Shown: positions 11,339 through 22,140 of the stretch, one piece after another
Layout of the letters: each line of letters begins with the position of its first letter
Position numbering within the stretch: position 1 is the stretch's first letter
Source: Euglena gracilis
Taxonomy: Eukaryota > Euglenida > Euglenophyceae > Euglenales
Reading direction: 5' to 3'
Length of the DNA stretch: 64,000 bases
NCBI GenBank assembly: GCA_039621445.1
Contig: CP154956.1
Span: 70,988,914 to 71,052,913, forward strand
The notes under the pieces: generated by a model
The model's database searches: none
The model's input: only the letters and a program-made list of their open reading frames with translations
Told to the model about the DNA's origin: nothing
Translations under genes and position numbers: made by a program

Positions 11339-11789
11339 TGGATTAGATGCATCAGGGGCAAAACACTTGTTTCAGGAAGGAGGTGATTGAATTGGGGAAA
11401 GTCTTGGTTCTCTTTCACGTGTCTTTGTAGATCTGAAGCAGTCTCGAACCACGCAGGAGTCTGAGAACGCCTACAAGGATCTTATGGAACAACTTGGCTT
11501 CTGACAATCTCTCCACAAGTCCAGTTCTGAACAGTATTTTGGGGGTTTTTCTTGGCAAACAAAGAGAGCATGGATGAAATATTTGTCAGCAAATGCATTT
11601 TGGGCAGCGCAAACCAAGAGCCCCGCATTCATTATCCCAAACTTTTGTTCGAAAAGAAGTCCGACATACCGGGAAAGGTGGGTGATTCCACAAATTTTGA
11701 ATTTCAACCAAGTCCCAAAAGTCCTCCCGCACGCGCGCAAATAAAAACTGATCAGGGAGAAGGGGCGCCGAGGGCGGTTTCGCTCGATT
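11339..11789. other. intergenic spacer
   Basis: No coding block is supported between the KH-protein stop and the first DIRS-related sequence at 11790. A 3' UTR of the KH-protein gene probably lies here; no clear polyadenylation motif is assigned. Confidence 0.4.
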
Positions 11790-11843
11790 TCGCACTCCGT
11801 CGAGGAAAACCGACCAGGGAGGAAGGGACACCGATTTGTGAGC
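11790..11843 (-). mobile_element. DIRS terminal-repeat scrap
   Basis: The sequence TCGCACTCCGTCGAGGAAAA followed by CCGACCAGGGAGGAAGGGAC matches the outer arm of elements B (16575) and C (20050), not that of element A, which starts directly after it at 11852. It is best read as what remains of an older B/C-type copy at the left edge of the cluster. Confidence 0.6.
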
Positions 11844-12339
11844 CCATGCTTTCGGACTCCCACGACACAGGAAGGGGGAGGAAGGGACCAAGAGGGCGAA
11901 GCACAAGAAGATGGTGAGGTCCTGCTTTCCTTGCCGGCTGCTCTGTTCTGGTGTGTTTGTGCGTGCGGGGGGGGTGCTTCTTACTGCGCCTTTGTTGCCG
12001 GAGTTGGCGACGATGAGGCCTCCTCCGACACCTTGGCGAAGCTGAACCGCCGTGGCCCCGCCCCCCCCCTCTCCCATGGTCGCTTGGTGGGGGCCACCCC
12101 CCTGATGGGGATGGTGGTCTCTTTCTGTGTTTCTGGGTGGGTGGTTGGGGCTGCTTGGTTGGGGGTCCCTTTTCTGGTTGGGATGTTTTTCTGCTGATTT
12201 TTTGGGTGGGAGGGTTGGGCTCACCATCTTCTTGTGCTTCGCCCTCTTGGTCCCTTCCTCCCCCTTCCTCTGTCGTGGGAGTCCGAGACCATTCGGGCTC
12301 CGCACTGCGAGATGGTGAGGTACTGTGCACCCCCCTTTG

Positions 12340-13592
12340 GGCCATAATATTTTAAATTTTTGACACGACTCCCAGCCTCAAATAATGAGCTGGGAAGGCA
12401 CCAAAATTTTTCCACTGACCCAGCTGCTGGACTTCTTCCACTTGCAAACCAGCATTTTTCCACCATAAGACCCCAGCCCCTCTGGTGCTGTGGGGTTTCC
12501 AGTGGGTGGTGTCCACCCCCCCCCTCCTGCAGAATTTCTTTGGTTAGGGAATTCACCCTTTCTGATGTCAAAGGTCTTTTACCATCCAAAGACCACAACA
12601 AATTATTTTTGTGCCCAACCATGTGGGCTGTCCTTTCCACATACTCTTTCAATAAATGCCATGGGCTTATGAGGGGGGTGTGTGGCAAATTCAAAATCTC
12701 TTCCCATTTTGGGAATTGCCACCCTTTCCTTTGCAATAAAATGAAAATTTTTTTCTCCCACGAAACTGATTTTTCGCTGTGTCCTGGCTAAATCAACCCC
12801 CCTGTGGAGGGCCAAAAGCCTCCAACAGATGATGAGTCTGTTTCTGAGCTCTTTCACAGATAGGTCTGAGAGGGGTGTGGAATTCCTCATGATGTTTTCT
12901 AGGAAATCAGTGGGGTCCCAAAAGTGGGCATACTTGCAGACATTGGCATTCCACTTCCTTTTCAATGGAGCCAGAAGGGGTGAAAATCTCAAAGACCCAA
13001 ACCCTGGGAGTAATAAGGCTGCTGCATATGCATTTCGTGCAGTATTGATGCTATGAACAGCAAGATCAAGGATGGCTTCAGCCATCTTGGGGACTGTGCA
13101 CTGCTGCAGAGGCACCCCTTTGTGCAATAATTGACCCACCAATGCCCTGAAGGCTGAGTCATATCTTTTGACATTTCCCAGATTTTTTATGTAAGTGTCG
13201 ATACTGGACATCGAAACTTCCTGGGATTGTAATATTTGCCTGACACAATCAAGCAGGCCAAATTCCACCTTGGGGGGGGCATCTCCTCCCCCCAGCAGTT
13301 GGTGAACAGACCCCACTGGGGGGGTACTAGCAAAACCTTGCTGCCTGGCTGCCTGATTGACATTAATTGGCGCCACCATGATGTCGAAGCCCAGTGGGGT
13401 ACAATCAACAGACAAATTAGGTCTGGGTTTAACATTAATCTCTGAATCCATTGGGGAATGATGCTCCAGGGAGGGTTGGCATAAACTGGGGGGAGACCCC
13501 TTAAATCTGCCTTCAGAGCATCCACCAACAAAGCCCCTTGGTGGGGGTATCGACAAATGAACTTGGGGAATTTTTTGTTGCTGGGTGTGCAA
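12340..13592 (-). pseudogene. element A tyrosine recombinase (frameshifted)
   Basis: The long frame (13592 down to 12603) holds a YR core N-terminal half (VKRYDSAFRALV, NTARNAYAAALLLPGFGSLR, LRNRLIICWRLLALHRGVDL with the first catalytic Arg). The C-terminal half is in another frame beyond the C run at 12515-12524: PHSTRGAGV (H-x-x-R), LGQWKNFGAF and AHYLRLG, with the nucleophile Tyr codon at 12382-12384. The catalytic residues thus all survive, but in two frames. In DIRS elements this enzyme integrates the circular DNA copy. Confidence 0.72.
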
Positions 13593-14825
13593 AACATGTC
13601 CACCTCTGGGGTGATGTGGTTTTTGAAAAACTTCAGAATCTGGTGAAAATGGTCAGATTCAGGGTATAATCCCCTGGATCTTTTTGCTCCCTGGTCAGGG
13701 AGTCTGCCAATTGTTCTTTTGTGGGAACCCAAACCACCTGCAAGTTGATTTGCCTTTCTTGGCAATGGTACAGAAGGGGTTTTAGGATGGAATTTAAATA
13801 TGGCTTTTTGCCTCCCCATTTTGTCAAATAACTGACTGCCACCTGGCTGTCCACATGAAGAACAATGGTTTGTTTTGGTTTTGCCAAAGCCTTTACAGTT
13901 TCCACCGCAGACATCAATTCTTTTTGATTGATGTGAAGGACATGCAGGTCCCTCCAGAAATCCTGGACCTTTTGACCAGACTTTTTGTCCAGCCCCCCCC
14001 ATTGCCAGGTGCTGCTGTCTGAGAACAGTTCCTGAGAGGCCTGGGATTGAAAGGCTCTGCCCACACCTGGCTGCAAAAACGTTTTTAACTCCACAATTTG
14101 ATCTTTGACCCCCTGGGGAATGGTCAGGGTGTGGTCCCAACCCCACTTTGTGTGCAAATCCACCATTTTGCAAAGTTGATCTGTCAGAATTCTGAGAAAA
14201 GGCATTGAAACTAAATAGCTTCTGACTTGCCCTACAATAGAGCTGAGTTTTCTGCAGCTCATCTTTTGTGCTGTCAGCACCTTTCCTAATTCCTTTCTTA
14301 GGGATTTTAATTTTTCCTGTGGAATTTCCAGCTGGCCTTTTTTCAAATTGATCCACTGGCCCAAATGCTTTATTCGTGCTGTTGGTTCCAGACATGATTT
14401 GGGGAGGTTTATTCTGAAACCTGCCAGTAAAAGATCTTTTTTCATTTCTGCCAAATGCTGGGCTGCTGTCTTTTTGCTGGGGGCTAACAGCAAAATGTCG
14501 TCTAGGTAGATGAAAACTACCTTTCCTTCCTTCCTCCATTTCCTTTCCCAGACTCTCATGAGAGTCATAAACTTTTGTGGCAGGCTGCTTAACCCAAAGC
14601 ATGCAGCTTGAAATTGCCACGTTTCCCCCCCCCACTTGCATGCAGACATGCTTTTCCAGGCTGCTGTGCAGCTTTAAATGGAAATAAGCATCTTTCAGAT
14701 CTATTTTTCCACAGAACCAACCCTTTCTGAGATATGGGAAAATGTTTCCCATGTGTTCCAGTCTGAACTTCTGGGGGGGGAAATAGTGATTTAACTGTCG
14801 ACAATCTGAAATTAGTCTTTCTTTG
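13187..14825 (-). pseudogene. element A reverse transcriptase-RNase H (frameshifted)
   Basis: In order on the - strand: ERLISDCRQLN, KIDLKDAYFH, then after a frame change at the C run 14625-14633, FGLSSLPQKF and the catalytic YLDDILLLAP, a thumb-like helix region, and an RNase H with FSDSSTWQWGG, HINQKELMSAVETV, LHVDSQVAV and a late LADSLTREQ. A DIRS-type connection region follows (DMFCTPSNKK, NPPWSIIPQW, VPHWASTSWW). The Asp pair of the RT active site and the RNase H acidic residues are present. Two or more frame changes at homopolymers stop it from being read as a single protein. Confidence 0.78.
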
Positions 14826-16102
14826 GTCTTTTCCCTTTCTTCTTGGAAATTATGAAGTAAGGGACAAAATGTTTTGCCTCCTCTGGGGGGATTTGCCTGG
14901 TTGCCCCTGCACATTCGTATTCTCTCAGAATTTTTTGGGCAGTCATTACTTCCTGGGGGGCTTTGAAGGGAACTTTTAAGGACATTAGAGGGGGGAGGGG
15001 AAGATCTGCCATGACCCCTTCCCTTATCAGGTTTAATACCTCTCTGCTGGCACCTGCCTTTTCCCAATGGGGGATACTGGCCTGCAGGGCTTTGTAAGGG
15101 GGCACCCCTGGATGTAATGTGTCTGGGGATTCCACAGGCCCCATCACTGGGGTCCTTCCCCCTGGCTGCCCCATCACTGGGGTCCTCTCTGGCTGCCCCA
15201 TCACTGGGGTCACCTCTGGCCCTGCCATAGGGCTGCTCAAAGACAGGCTTTCCCCCTGTTTTTGAAAGATGGGGGAAGGTCTATTTCTGCAGTGGGGAGG
15301 TACATATACAGCTGGGGGGTGTGGGCTGATTATCTTCTGGGGGGGCCCTGGTGTAGCCAATCTTGGGCCTCCCCCCCAAGGGCTGTGGTCTTGAATGCAT
15401 TGGCCTCCCATGGCCACCTGATTTTGATTGAAATGGCCTCCATTGGCCTTGATATTTTCCCTCTGGCCTCCATTGGCCTCTTGGATATAATGGCCTCCAT
15501 TGGCCTGCCCCTGAAGGGGGGGCTGCTTGCTTGGATGGGCAGCTCCTGAGGGGTTTTTGATTGAGGGAGCTGTGGGGTAAGTTGGACATACCTTCCCCCA
15601 GTGGGATCTTCCCAGGTTGGGATACAGGCTGCCATAGCCTTGCAACTGGGCCCACTGCCCTCTTGAATGCTGGCTGCCATAGCCTTGATTCTGGGCCCCA
15701 GGCCCTGTTAAATGATGGCTGCCATAGCCTTGAGTTTGATTTGAATCCTTTGGATTTCTGATATCTCCAGAGAGGCTGCCATAGCCTTTGCTTTTTCCCC
15801 TGGAGGGGGAGGAATTGGGAAAAAGGGGTGGAGTCTGTTGGACCTGTGATGGTAGTCCCCCTCTGTCTTCTCTTCCTGACCACTGCTGTCCATGGTCCAT
15901 GGCCATCATTTTGAGTGGGGGATCCTGAAAACTTTGAATTGCTGGGGGGTGGGGGGGTTGCGATGGCCACGGACTGACGTGCTGCTGCCGCCTCATCACC
16001 TTCTGCAGCTGCTGCTGTGTGTCCACCTTCCCCAGCTGTTTTCTTGGAAGTTCGTTGGAGTTCTTCTTGGCAGTTTGAATTTCTTTGCAGATCAATCTTC
16101 AT
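14812..16102 (-). CDS. element A Gag-like / Pol N-terminal region (frameshifted)
   Basis: Two overlapping frames carry conserved content. The one starting at 16102 has DGHGPWTAVVRKRR, matching DGHGPWQTVVRRPRK in element C; the other (ATG at 16095, open to 14812) has repeated GYGS and ANGGH words, then TPVMG repeats, and reaches the RT N-terminus (AQKILREYECAG...PYFIISKKKG). A frameshift near 15.85 kb is needed to join them. The Gln/Gly/Tyr-rich repeats take the place of a zinc knuckle, which I do not find. It probably packages element RNA, but that is inference from position. Confidence 0.6.
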
Positions 16103-16989
16103 GGAAGTCCAGTGTGATGCTGTCTTCTTAGTTGAAATATTTCTGGGATAATTCCAGTTGAACTCGAAGAGTTGAATTCTTCCTCCTGGAAGTCGAAGGT
16201 CAGCAAAAACTTTTGATCCACCAGTTGATAATTCGCCGTTCTTCGGTGAATGTAATGCTCCTTGTAAATATTTTCCAAGTGAACTCGTAGCAGTAAAATT
16301 CTTTCTCCTTGAGGTCGAAGGGCAGAATTAGGAATCAGCCAACTCCGGCAACAAAAAACAGTAAGAAGCACCCCCCGCGCACGCACAAACACTCCAGAAC
16401 AGAACAGCCGGCAAGGAAAGCAGGACCTCACCATCTCGCAGTGCGGAGCCCGAATGGTCCCTCTCTGAAAGGTGGATGAGGGGCGGCCAGGGCCATGCTC
16501 CTTTCACTAAACCCACCTCCTGCAGCTCCTGCGGCATTGCTATAGTTTTTCCTTCGACTGCAAAAGTCCTTGTCTCGCACTCCCTCGAGGAAAACCGACG
16601 AGGGAGGAAGGGACACCGAGGGCGATGCACAAAGACCTTGTGAGGCCATGCCTTGCTCGCGCGGTGTTGTTTGGATTGCTCTGGTGCGCTTGGTTAGGAG
16701 GTCCAGCTTAGTGCCGCCTCGCCGGAGTTGGCTGACGGAGTTGGCTGACGATGCTGCTCCGACTTGGCGACGTGGTTTCTTCCCCTGGGGGGTGTCCCCC
16801 CCCTCTTCCCCCCCCCCCTGGCCCCCACTCTCTGACGGACTTCCCGTCTTTTGCGGGTGGGGGGGTCGGGCTCACAAGGTCTTTGTGCTTCGCCCTCGGT
16901 GTCCCTTCCTCCCTTGTCAGCTTTCCTCGAGGGAGTGCGAGACACCTCGGGCTCTGCACTTTGCCCCTGTGATGCCAGATTGTGCACTG

Positions 16990-18137
16990 AAATTAGGGGG
17001 GCCAGGGCATTTTCCACGGCACCTTGGGCACCACCCACCCACTGACCAATTTCACAAACTTCTTGGGCAAAAAGGCCCAATTTTTTGAGTAAACCAACCC
17101 CTGCCCCCCTGGTGGATTGGGCCCCCCACACCTGGGGGGTACCCCATGTTTGGCCAAAAAGTCTTTCGCGATGGAAGCAACAGTGTCTGCACTTATGGCC
17201 CTGAAGGGGGGTTTTAATGAAATCAGGAGGGGGCCCCCAGGTCTGACGAATAAACGTGCAGCAGCCACATAGCACACCATCAAGTGAAATGGGCTTATTT
17301 TGGGACACTGGGGAATGGACACAGCCCTTTCCCATTTATGGAATTTCTGTCCTTTACGCTTAATCTTGATGTAGGGTGCCCTACCCAACGCACTGGTGGT
17401 TCGTTTGACTTGCAATAAGTCTGAGGATCGGTATAAACAGAGGATTCGTGAGTAAAAAATCAGTTGTGTACGCCTTGTACAAATATCAGTGGGCATGGGC
17501 GCCTTTGCCAGCCCCAGGAGGATTGGGAGCGGGGTCCCAAAATGCCCCATACTTCTCAAGATTTTGGTTCCAAAGCCTCTTGTAGGGGGTTAACAGAGTG
17601 TGAAATCTCAGCCCACCAAACCCAGGAATCAAAAGCATAGTACTGTAGGCATTACGGGCTTGGGCCTTGGAAAACTGGAATAATTGAATTAAAGCGTCAG
17701 CCACTTGGTCTGTGGTGGCTTCAGCGGGGGCACCCTCATGTGTTCCAAAATTACCCACAGAAGTGCAAAAGCACTCTGATAACGTTTTAAGCTGGGGTTT
17801 CTCCCCAGGAAATCGTTAATGGTCTCACCTGAATTTGTTTCTCCTCCAAAATTTGCCGGAGCAAATCACGCAAACCAGGGGCCACCTGGGGGGTGGCATT
17901 TGCTCCCCCCTGCAGTTTGTGAACATGCCCCTGTAGAGGGTGATTTTCAGGCAGGGGGTCCCTGGAACTTTCATTTTTATTAATTGGGGCCACCAAGTGG
18001 CTGAATCCCAGTAGGGGGTGACCATCAAAACTTTGGTCTGGGGAAGCATGTTCAACCTGGGTAGAAATTGTTGAACTATTGACCAGGGGGGGGTTTGAAT
18101 AAAGGTCCTCCGTGTTGTCCAGTGCATTGTAATGCAT
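16990..18137 (-). pseudogene. element B tyrosine recombinase (degenerate)
   Basis: Pieces in different frames match element C: LPLQ.HVHKLQGGANATPQVAPGL (17.8-18.1 kb), SKAQARNAYSTMLLIPGFGG (17.6 kb), YRSSDLLQVKRTTSALGRAP and CYVAAARLFVRPGGP (17.2-17.5 kb), and an H-x-x-R block. After the GQW motif the text goes directly to VGGAQGA, skipping about ten residues that in element A contain the catalytic Tyr. It cannot encode an active recombinase. Confidence 0.7.
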
Positions 18138-19640
18138 TTACTGCTGTGGCATCCCAGTGGGCCACCTGGCCACAAAATTGGGCAGTTTTTTTTATGCCTG
18201 GGGAGGCAAATAAATCTGTTTCCAAATTTATGAATTTTTTGAACTGCTGTCTGAGCCATTGAAAAAGTTGGGGGTCTAAGGAATAATCCCCCCCGTCCGT
18301 TTCCCATCTGCTGATGGGGTCTGCCAGGCATTCTTTTGAAGGTACCCAGTTGACTTGGAGGTTTACTTGGTGCTCCATGCACCACTTGAAAAATGGTCTC
18401 AGCATTTTGTTGAAGGGGTCCTTTCTGCCCCCACCTTTTGTTAGGTGAAAGTAAATTACCTGGTTGTCCACTGACAAGGAAACGGTTTCCACAGGTTTGC
18501 TAAAACTTTTCGCAGTGATGATTGCTGATCTGAGCTCCTTTACATTGATGTGCAAAATGTAGTCTTTTCTCCAAAATTCCTGCACAATTTCTCCTGTGTG
18601 GATGTCTAGCCCCCCCCCCCACCCATGCATGGGTGCTGCTGTCTGAGGGCAACACTCTGGTTGCATTTTGGGGGAAGGGTCTGCCCCCTCAGGTGTCCAG
18701 CAGAATTTTTATTTCCCTTAATTGGGCTTTGATTTCCTGGGAAATGGGGTGCTTTGAGTCCCAGGGGGCTGTGGACTTTGCCACCAAGAAATTTGCCAGG
18801 GTACTCCCTGGTTGCAATTTGGGGGAAGGGTCTGCCCCCCCCCAGGTGTCCAGTAGAACTTTTATTTCTCTTAGTTGGTCTTTGATTCTTTGGGAAATGG
18901 GGTGCTTTGAGCCCCAAGTGGTTGTGGAATTTTCTACCAAATAATTGCCAGGGCATCCGTAAAGGCCCTTAGAAAAGGCCTGGGCCATTAGGTCGCGTCT
19001 GAGTTCGCCCAAAATGGCAGCTAACTGCATTTTTTACATGTAATCTTTTTTCCACCATTTTTCTCCGCTCCTTTTTTTACTGTTTTTATTTTCTTGGGGG
19101 GCACCTGTAACATTCCGTCTTGGAAGTTTTAGTTGAAAACCCAGATGGGTTACCACTTGGGTGGGCTGCAGGGTGGACTTTTTTTTACATTGATTTTGAA
19201 GCCTGATTTGATTAAATCCCTGACCACCGTGTTTAGGTGATTTTGTAAGGTGTTGTGTTGGGGCCACCAGTAAAATGTTGTCCAGGTGAATAAAAACTTG
19301 GATGCCCTTTTTTCTCCACGGCTTTTCGAATGTTTTCATTGCTGACATGAATATTTGGGGCATTACATTCAGGCCAAAACAGCCTGCCTGGAATTCCCAG
19401 GTCTGCCCCCCCCCACCTGATGTCTTAGAAATGGCCTTAGGGCCTGGCTCTCTGGGATGTGGAAGTAAGCATCCTTTAGGTCTATTTTTTGTGCCCAGTG
19501 GCCTTTTTCCAACACTGGAAAAATGTGCTGGGTGTGATCCAGCTTGAAAGGTTTCGCTTGGAACCTTTGATTTAATTCCGAGCAATCGCTTATTCTTCTC
19601 CACTTTGTCTGCCCCACCTCTGGTTTTGAAATCAAAAACT
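18076..19640 (-). pseudogene. element B reverse transcriptase-RNase H (degenerate)
   Basis: RT motifs appear as KIDLKDAYFHI and a YLDD-equivalent altered to HLDN (FIHLDNILLVAP near 19.27 kb). RNase H follows (HINVKELRSAIITA, LSVDNQVIYF, CLADPISRWE), and a connection region with YWDSATWW. Frame changes fall at the C run 18610-18620 and elsewhere. The stretch 18.68-18.95 contains a tandem duplication (the SPLGLKAPHFP and GNQSPIKGNK block occurs twice), absent from element C. Confidence 0.7.
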
Positions 19641-20515
19641 AGGGGATCAGGTGCTGGGTGGTTAAATCCCTCACCCCCTTTTACGGATACAGAATTTCGT
19701 AATCATGCAGTACTTTTTCTCCTTGGTGTAGGTTCAAATTTGCTCTGGGTTTTGGGTGGGTGGACAATTTTAGAGGGGTTGAATGCCATCCCTGATGAGT
19801 TGACATGTTGTTGGGTGGCATTTTTTGTCCACCATTTTATGCTTTTTTGAAACCTTTGATGGAGGGGGATGTCTCCCAATTTTTCCCGCATGGAATTTAT
19901 TTCCTGGATAGGATGATTTTGGGGGGGGGGGGGCTGGGCTGGGGCGTTGGGGATTGCACCCCTGGGTCCCTTAGGGCTTGGGCCCTTGCAAAAAGAAAAC
20001 TTTTTGCTCACCACTCTGGAGGTTCTCGTTGTTTGATGACATACCATAGTCGTACTCCCTCGAGGAAAACCGACAAGGGAGGAAGGGACACCGAGGGCGA
20101 AGCACAAAGACCTTGTGAGGCCATGCCTTGCTCGCCGGCGGTGTTGTCTGGATTGTTCTTGTTCGCTGGGTTAGGAGTCCCTGCTTAGTGCCGCCTCGCC
20201 GGAGTTGGCTGACGATGCTGCTCCGACTGGGCGGCGTGGCTTTTTGCCTCTGGGGGGTGTCCCCCCCCTCTCCCCCCCCTGGCCCCCACTGTCTGACCGA
20301 GGGCTTTTGAACACAAATTTTCTTTTACGGGTGGGGGGGTCGGGCTCACAAGGTCTTTGTGCTTCGCCCTCGGTGTCCCTTCCTCCCTTGTCGGTTTTCC
20401 TCGAGGGAGTACGAGACACCTCGGGCTCCGCACTTTGCCCTTGTGAGGCCAGATTGTGCACTGAAATTAGGGGGGCCAGGGCATTTTCCAGGGCACCTTG
20501 GGCACCCAGTCTTTG

Positions 20516-21646
20516 TTAATGGGCTGTAAAAGCCTCCACCCCCCTCCATTGACCAATTTCACAAACTTCTTGGGCAGAAAGGCCCAATTTTTTGAGTAAA
20601 CCAACTCCTGCCCCTCTGGTGGAGTGGGCCCCCCACACCTGGGGGGGCACCCCATGCTTGGCCAAAAAGTCTTTTGTGATGGAAGCAATGGTGTCTGCAC
20701 TTATGGCCCTGAAGGGGGGTTTTAAGGAAATTAGGAGGGGACCCCCAGGTCTGACGAATAAGCGTGTAGCAGCCACATAACACATCATTAAATGAAAGGG
20801 GCTGATTTGGGGACATTGGGGAATGGACACAACCCTTTCCCACTTATGGAATTTCTGTCCTTTACGCTTAATCTTGATGTAGGGTGCCCTACCCAACACA
20901 CTGGTGGTTCGCTTGACTTGCGATAAGTCGGAGGATCGGTATAAACAGAGGATTCGTGAGCAAAAAATAAGTTGTGTACGCAATGTACAAATATCAGTGG
21001 GCATAGGCGCCTTTGCCAGCCCCAGGAGGATTGGGAGTGGATCCCAAAATGCCCCATACTTCTCAAGATTTTGGTTCCAAAGCCTCTTGTAGGGGGTCAG
21101 CAGGGTGTGGAATCTCAGCCCACCAAACCCAGGAATCAAAAGCATAGCACTGTAGGCATTACGGGCTTGGGCCTTGGAAAACTGGAATAATTGAATTAAA
21201 GCGTCAGCCACTTGGTCTGTGGTGGCTTCAGGGGGGGGCACCCCCATGTGTTCCAAAATGACCCACATAAGCGCAAAAGCACTCTGATAACGCTTTAAAC
21301 TGGGGTTTCTCCCCAGGAAATCGTTAATGGTCTCAACCTGAATTTGTTTCCCCTCCAAAATTTGCCTGAGCAAATCATGCAAACCAGGGGCCACCTGGGG
21401 GGTGGCATTTGTTCTCCCCTGCAGTTGGTGAACATGCCCTTGTAGGGGGAGATTTTCAGGCAGGGGGTCCCTGGAACTTTCATTTTTATTAATTGGGGCC
21501 ACCAGGTGGCTGAATCCCAGTAGGGGGTGACCATCAAAACTTTGGTCTGGGGAAACATTTTCAACCTGGGTAGAAATTGGTGAATTATTGACCAGGGGGG
21601 GTTGCATAAAGATCCCCCATGTTGTCCAGTGGACATTGCAATGCAT
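20516..21646 (-). pseudogene. element C tyrosine recombinase with stop at catalytic Tyr
   Basis: A 376-codon frame covers the YR: TINDFLGRNPSLKRYQSAFA, QFSKAQARNAYSAMLLIPGF, the first Arg in YRSSDLSQVKR, FVRPGGPLLISL, HSTRGAGVGLLKKLGLS (H-x-x-R) and IGQWRGVEAFTAH. At the next codon, where element A has the nucleophilic Tyr (AHYLRLG), this copy has TAA (20516-20518), followed in frame by QRLGAQGALENALAP. The enzyme is therefore truncated exactly at its nucleophile. The rest of the fold is complete, so the loss looks recent. Confidence 0.8.
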
Positions 21647-22140
21647 TTACTGCTGTGGCATCCCAGTGGGGCCACCTGGACACAAAATTGGGCAGTTTTT
21701 TGTTGCCTGGGGAGGCAAAAAATTCTGTTTCCAAATTTATGAATTTTTTGAACTGCTGTCTGAGCCATTGAAAAAGTTGGGGGTCTAAAGAATAATCCCC
21801 CCTGTCCATTTCCCATCTGCTGATGGGGTCTGCCAGGCATTCTTTTGAAGGTACCCAGTTGACTTGGAGGTTTACTTGGTGCTCCATGCACCACTTGAAA
21901 AATGGTCTCAGCATTTTGTTGAAGGGGTCCTTTCTGCCCCCACCTTTTGTCAGGTAAAAGTAAATTACCTGGTTGTCCACTGATAAGGAAACGGTTTCCC
22001 CAGGTTTGCTCAAACTTTTCACAGTGCTGATTGCTGCACTGAGCTCCTTTACATTGATGTGCAAAATGGAGTCTTTTCTCCAGAATTCCTGCACAATTTC
22101 TCCTGTGTGGATGTCCAGCCCCCCCCCCAAGCATGGGTGC
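21585..22140 (-). pseudogene. element C RNase H and connection region (shifted frame)
   Basis: Beyond the G/C run at 22119-22128 the RNase H continues in a different frame: GLDIHTGEIVQEFW, LHINVKELSAAISTVKSL, LSVDNQVIYFYL, LADPISRWEMD, then ETEFFASPGNKKLPNFVSRW and DATAVNALQC. The spacing is that of DIRS RNase H plus connection segment. One inserted or deleted base in the run would explain the break, so this may be either a real mutation or a homopolymer sequencing error. Confidence 0.7.

Larger units (their letters stand above)
11852..16459 (-). mobile_element. DIRS-order retrotransposon, element A
   Basis: Read on the - strand, the order is 5' inverted terminal repeat (about 16340-16459), Gag-like region, reverse transcriptase, RNase H, tyrosine recombinase, internal complementary region (12220-12319) and 3' inverted repeat (11852-12007). 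Arms 11852-11918 and 12220-12286 are complementary at 66 of 67 positions, and 12287-12319 is a perfect complement of 16427-16459. This is the DIRS arrangement, in which an internal region is complementary to both outer ends and templates a circular intermediate. No flanking target duplication is seen, as expected for tyrosine-recombinase elements. The copy carries frameshifts (14.63, 12.52 kb and others), so it looks inactive or poorly resolved. Confidence 0.85.
16575..20049 (-). mobile_element. DIRS-order retrotransposon, element B (5'-truncated)
   Basis: The 3' end is intact: arms 16575-16644 and 16871-16940 form a near-perfect 70-bp inverted repeat, followed by an internal complementary segment at 16941-16976. 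Recombinase, RNase H and RT regions follow at 16.99-19.64 kb and match element C throughout. The similarity continues to about 20049 (a CATACCATAG word also found in element C at 23413-23424), where element C begins, so Gag and the 5' repeat are missing. Most likely C inserted into B or recombined with it. Confidence 0.75.
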
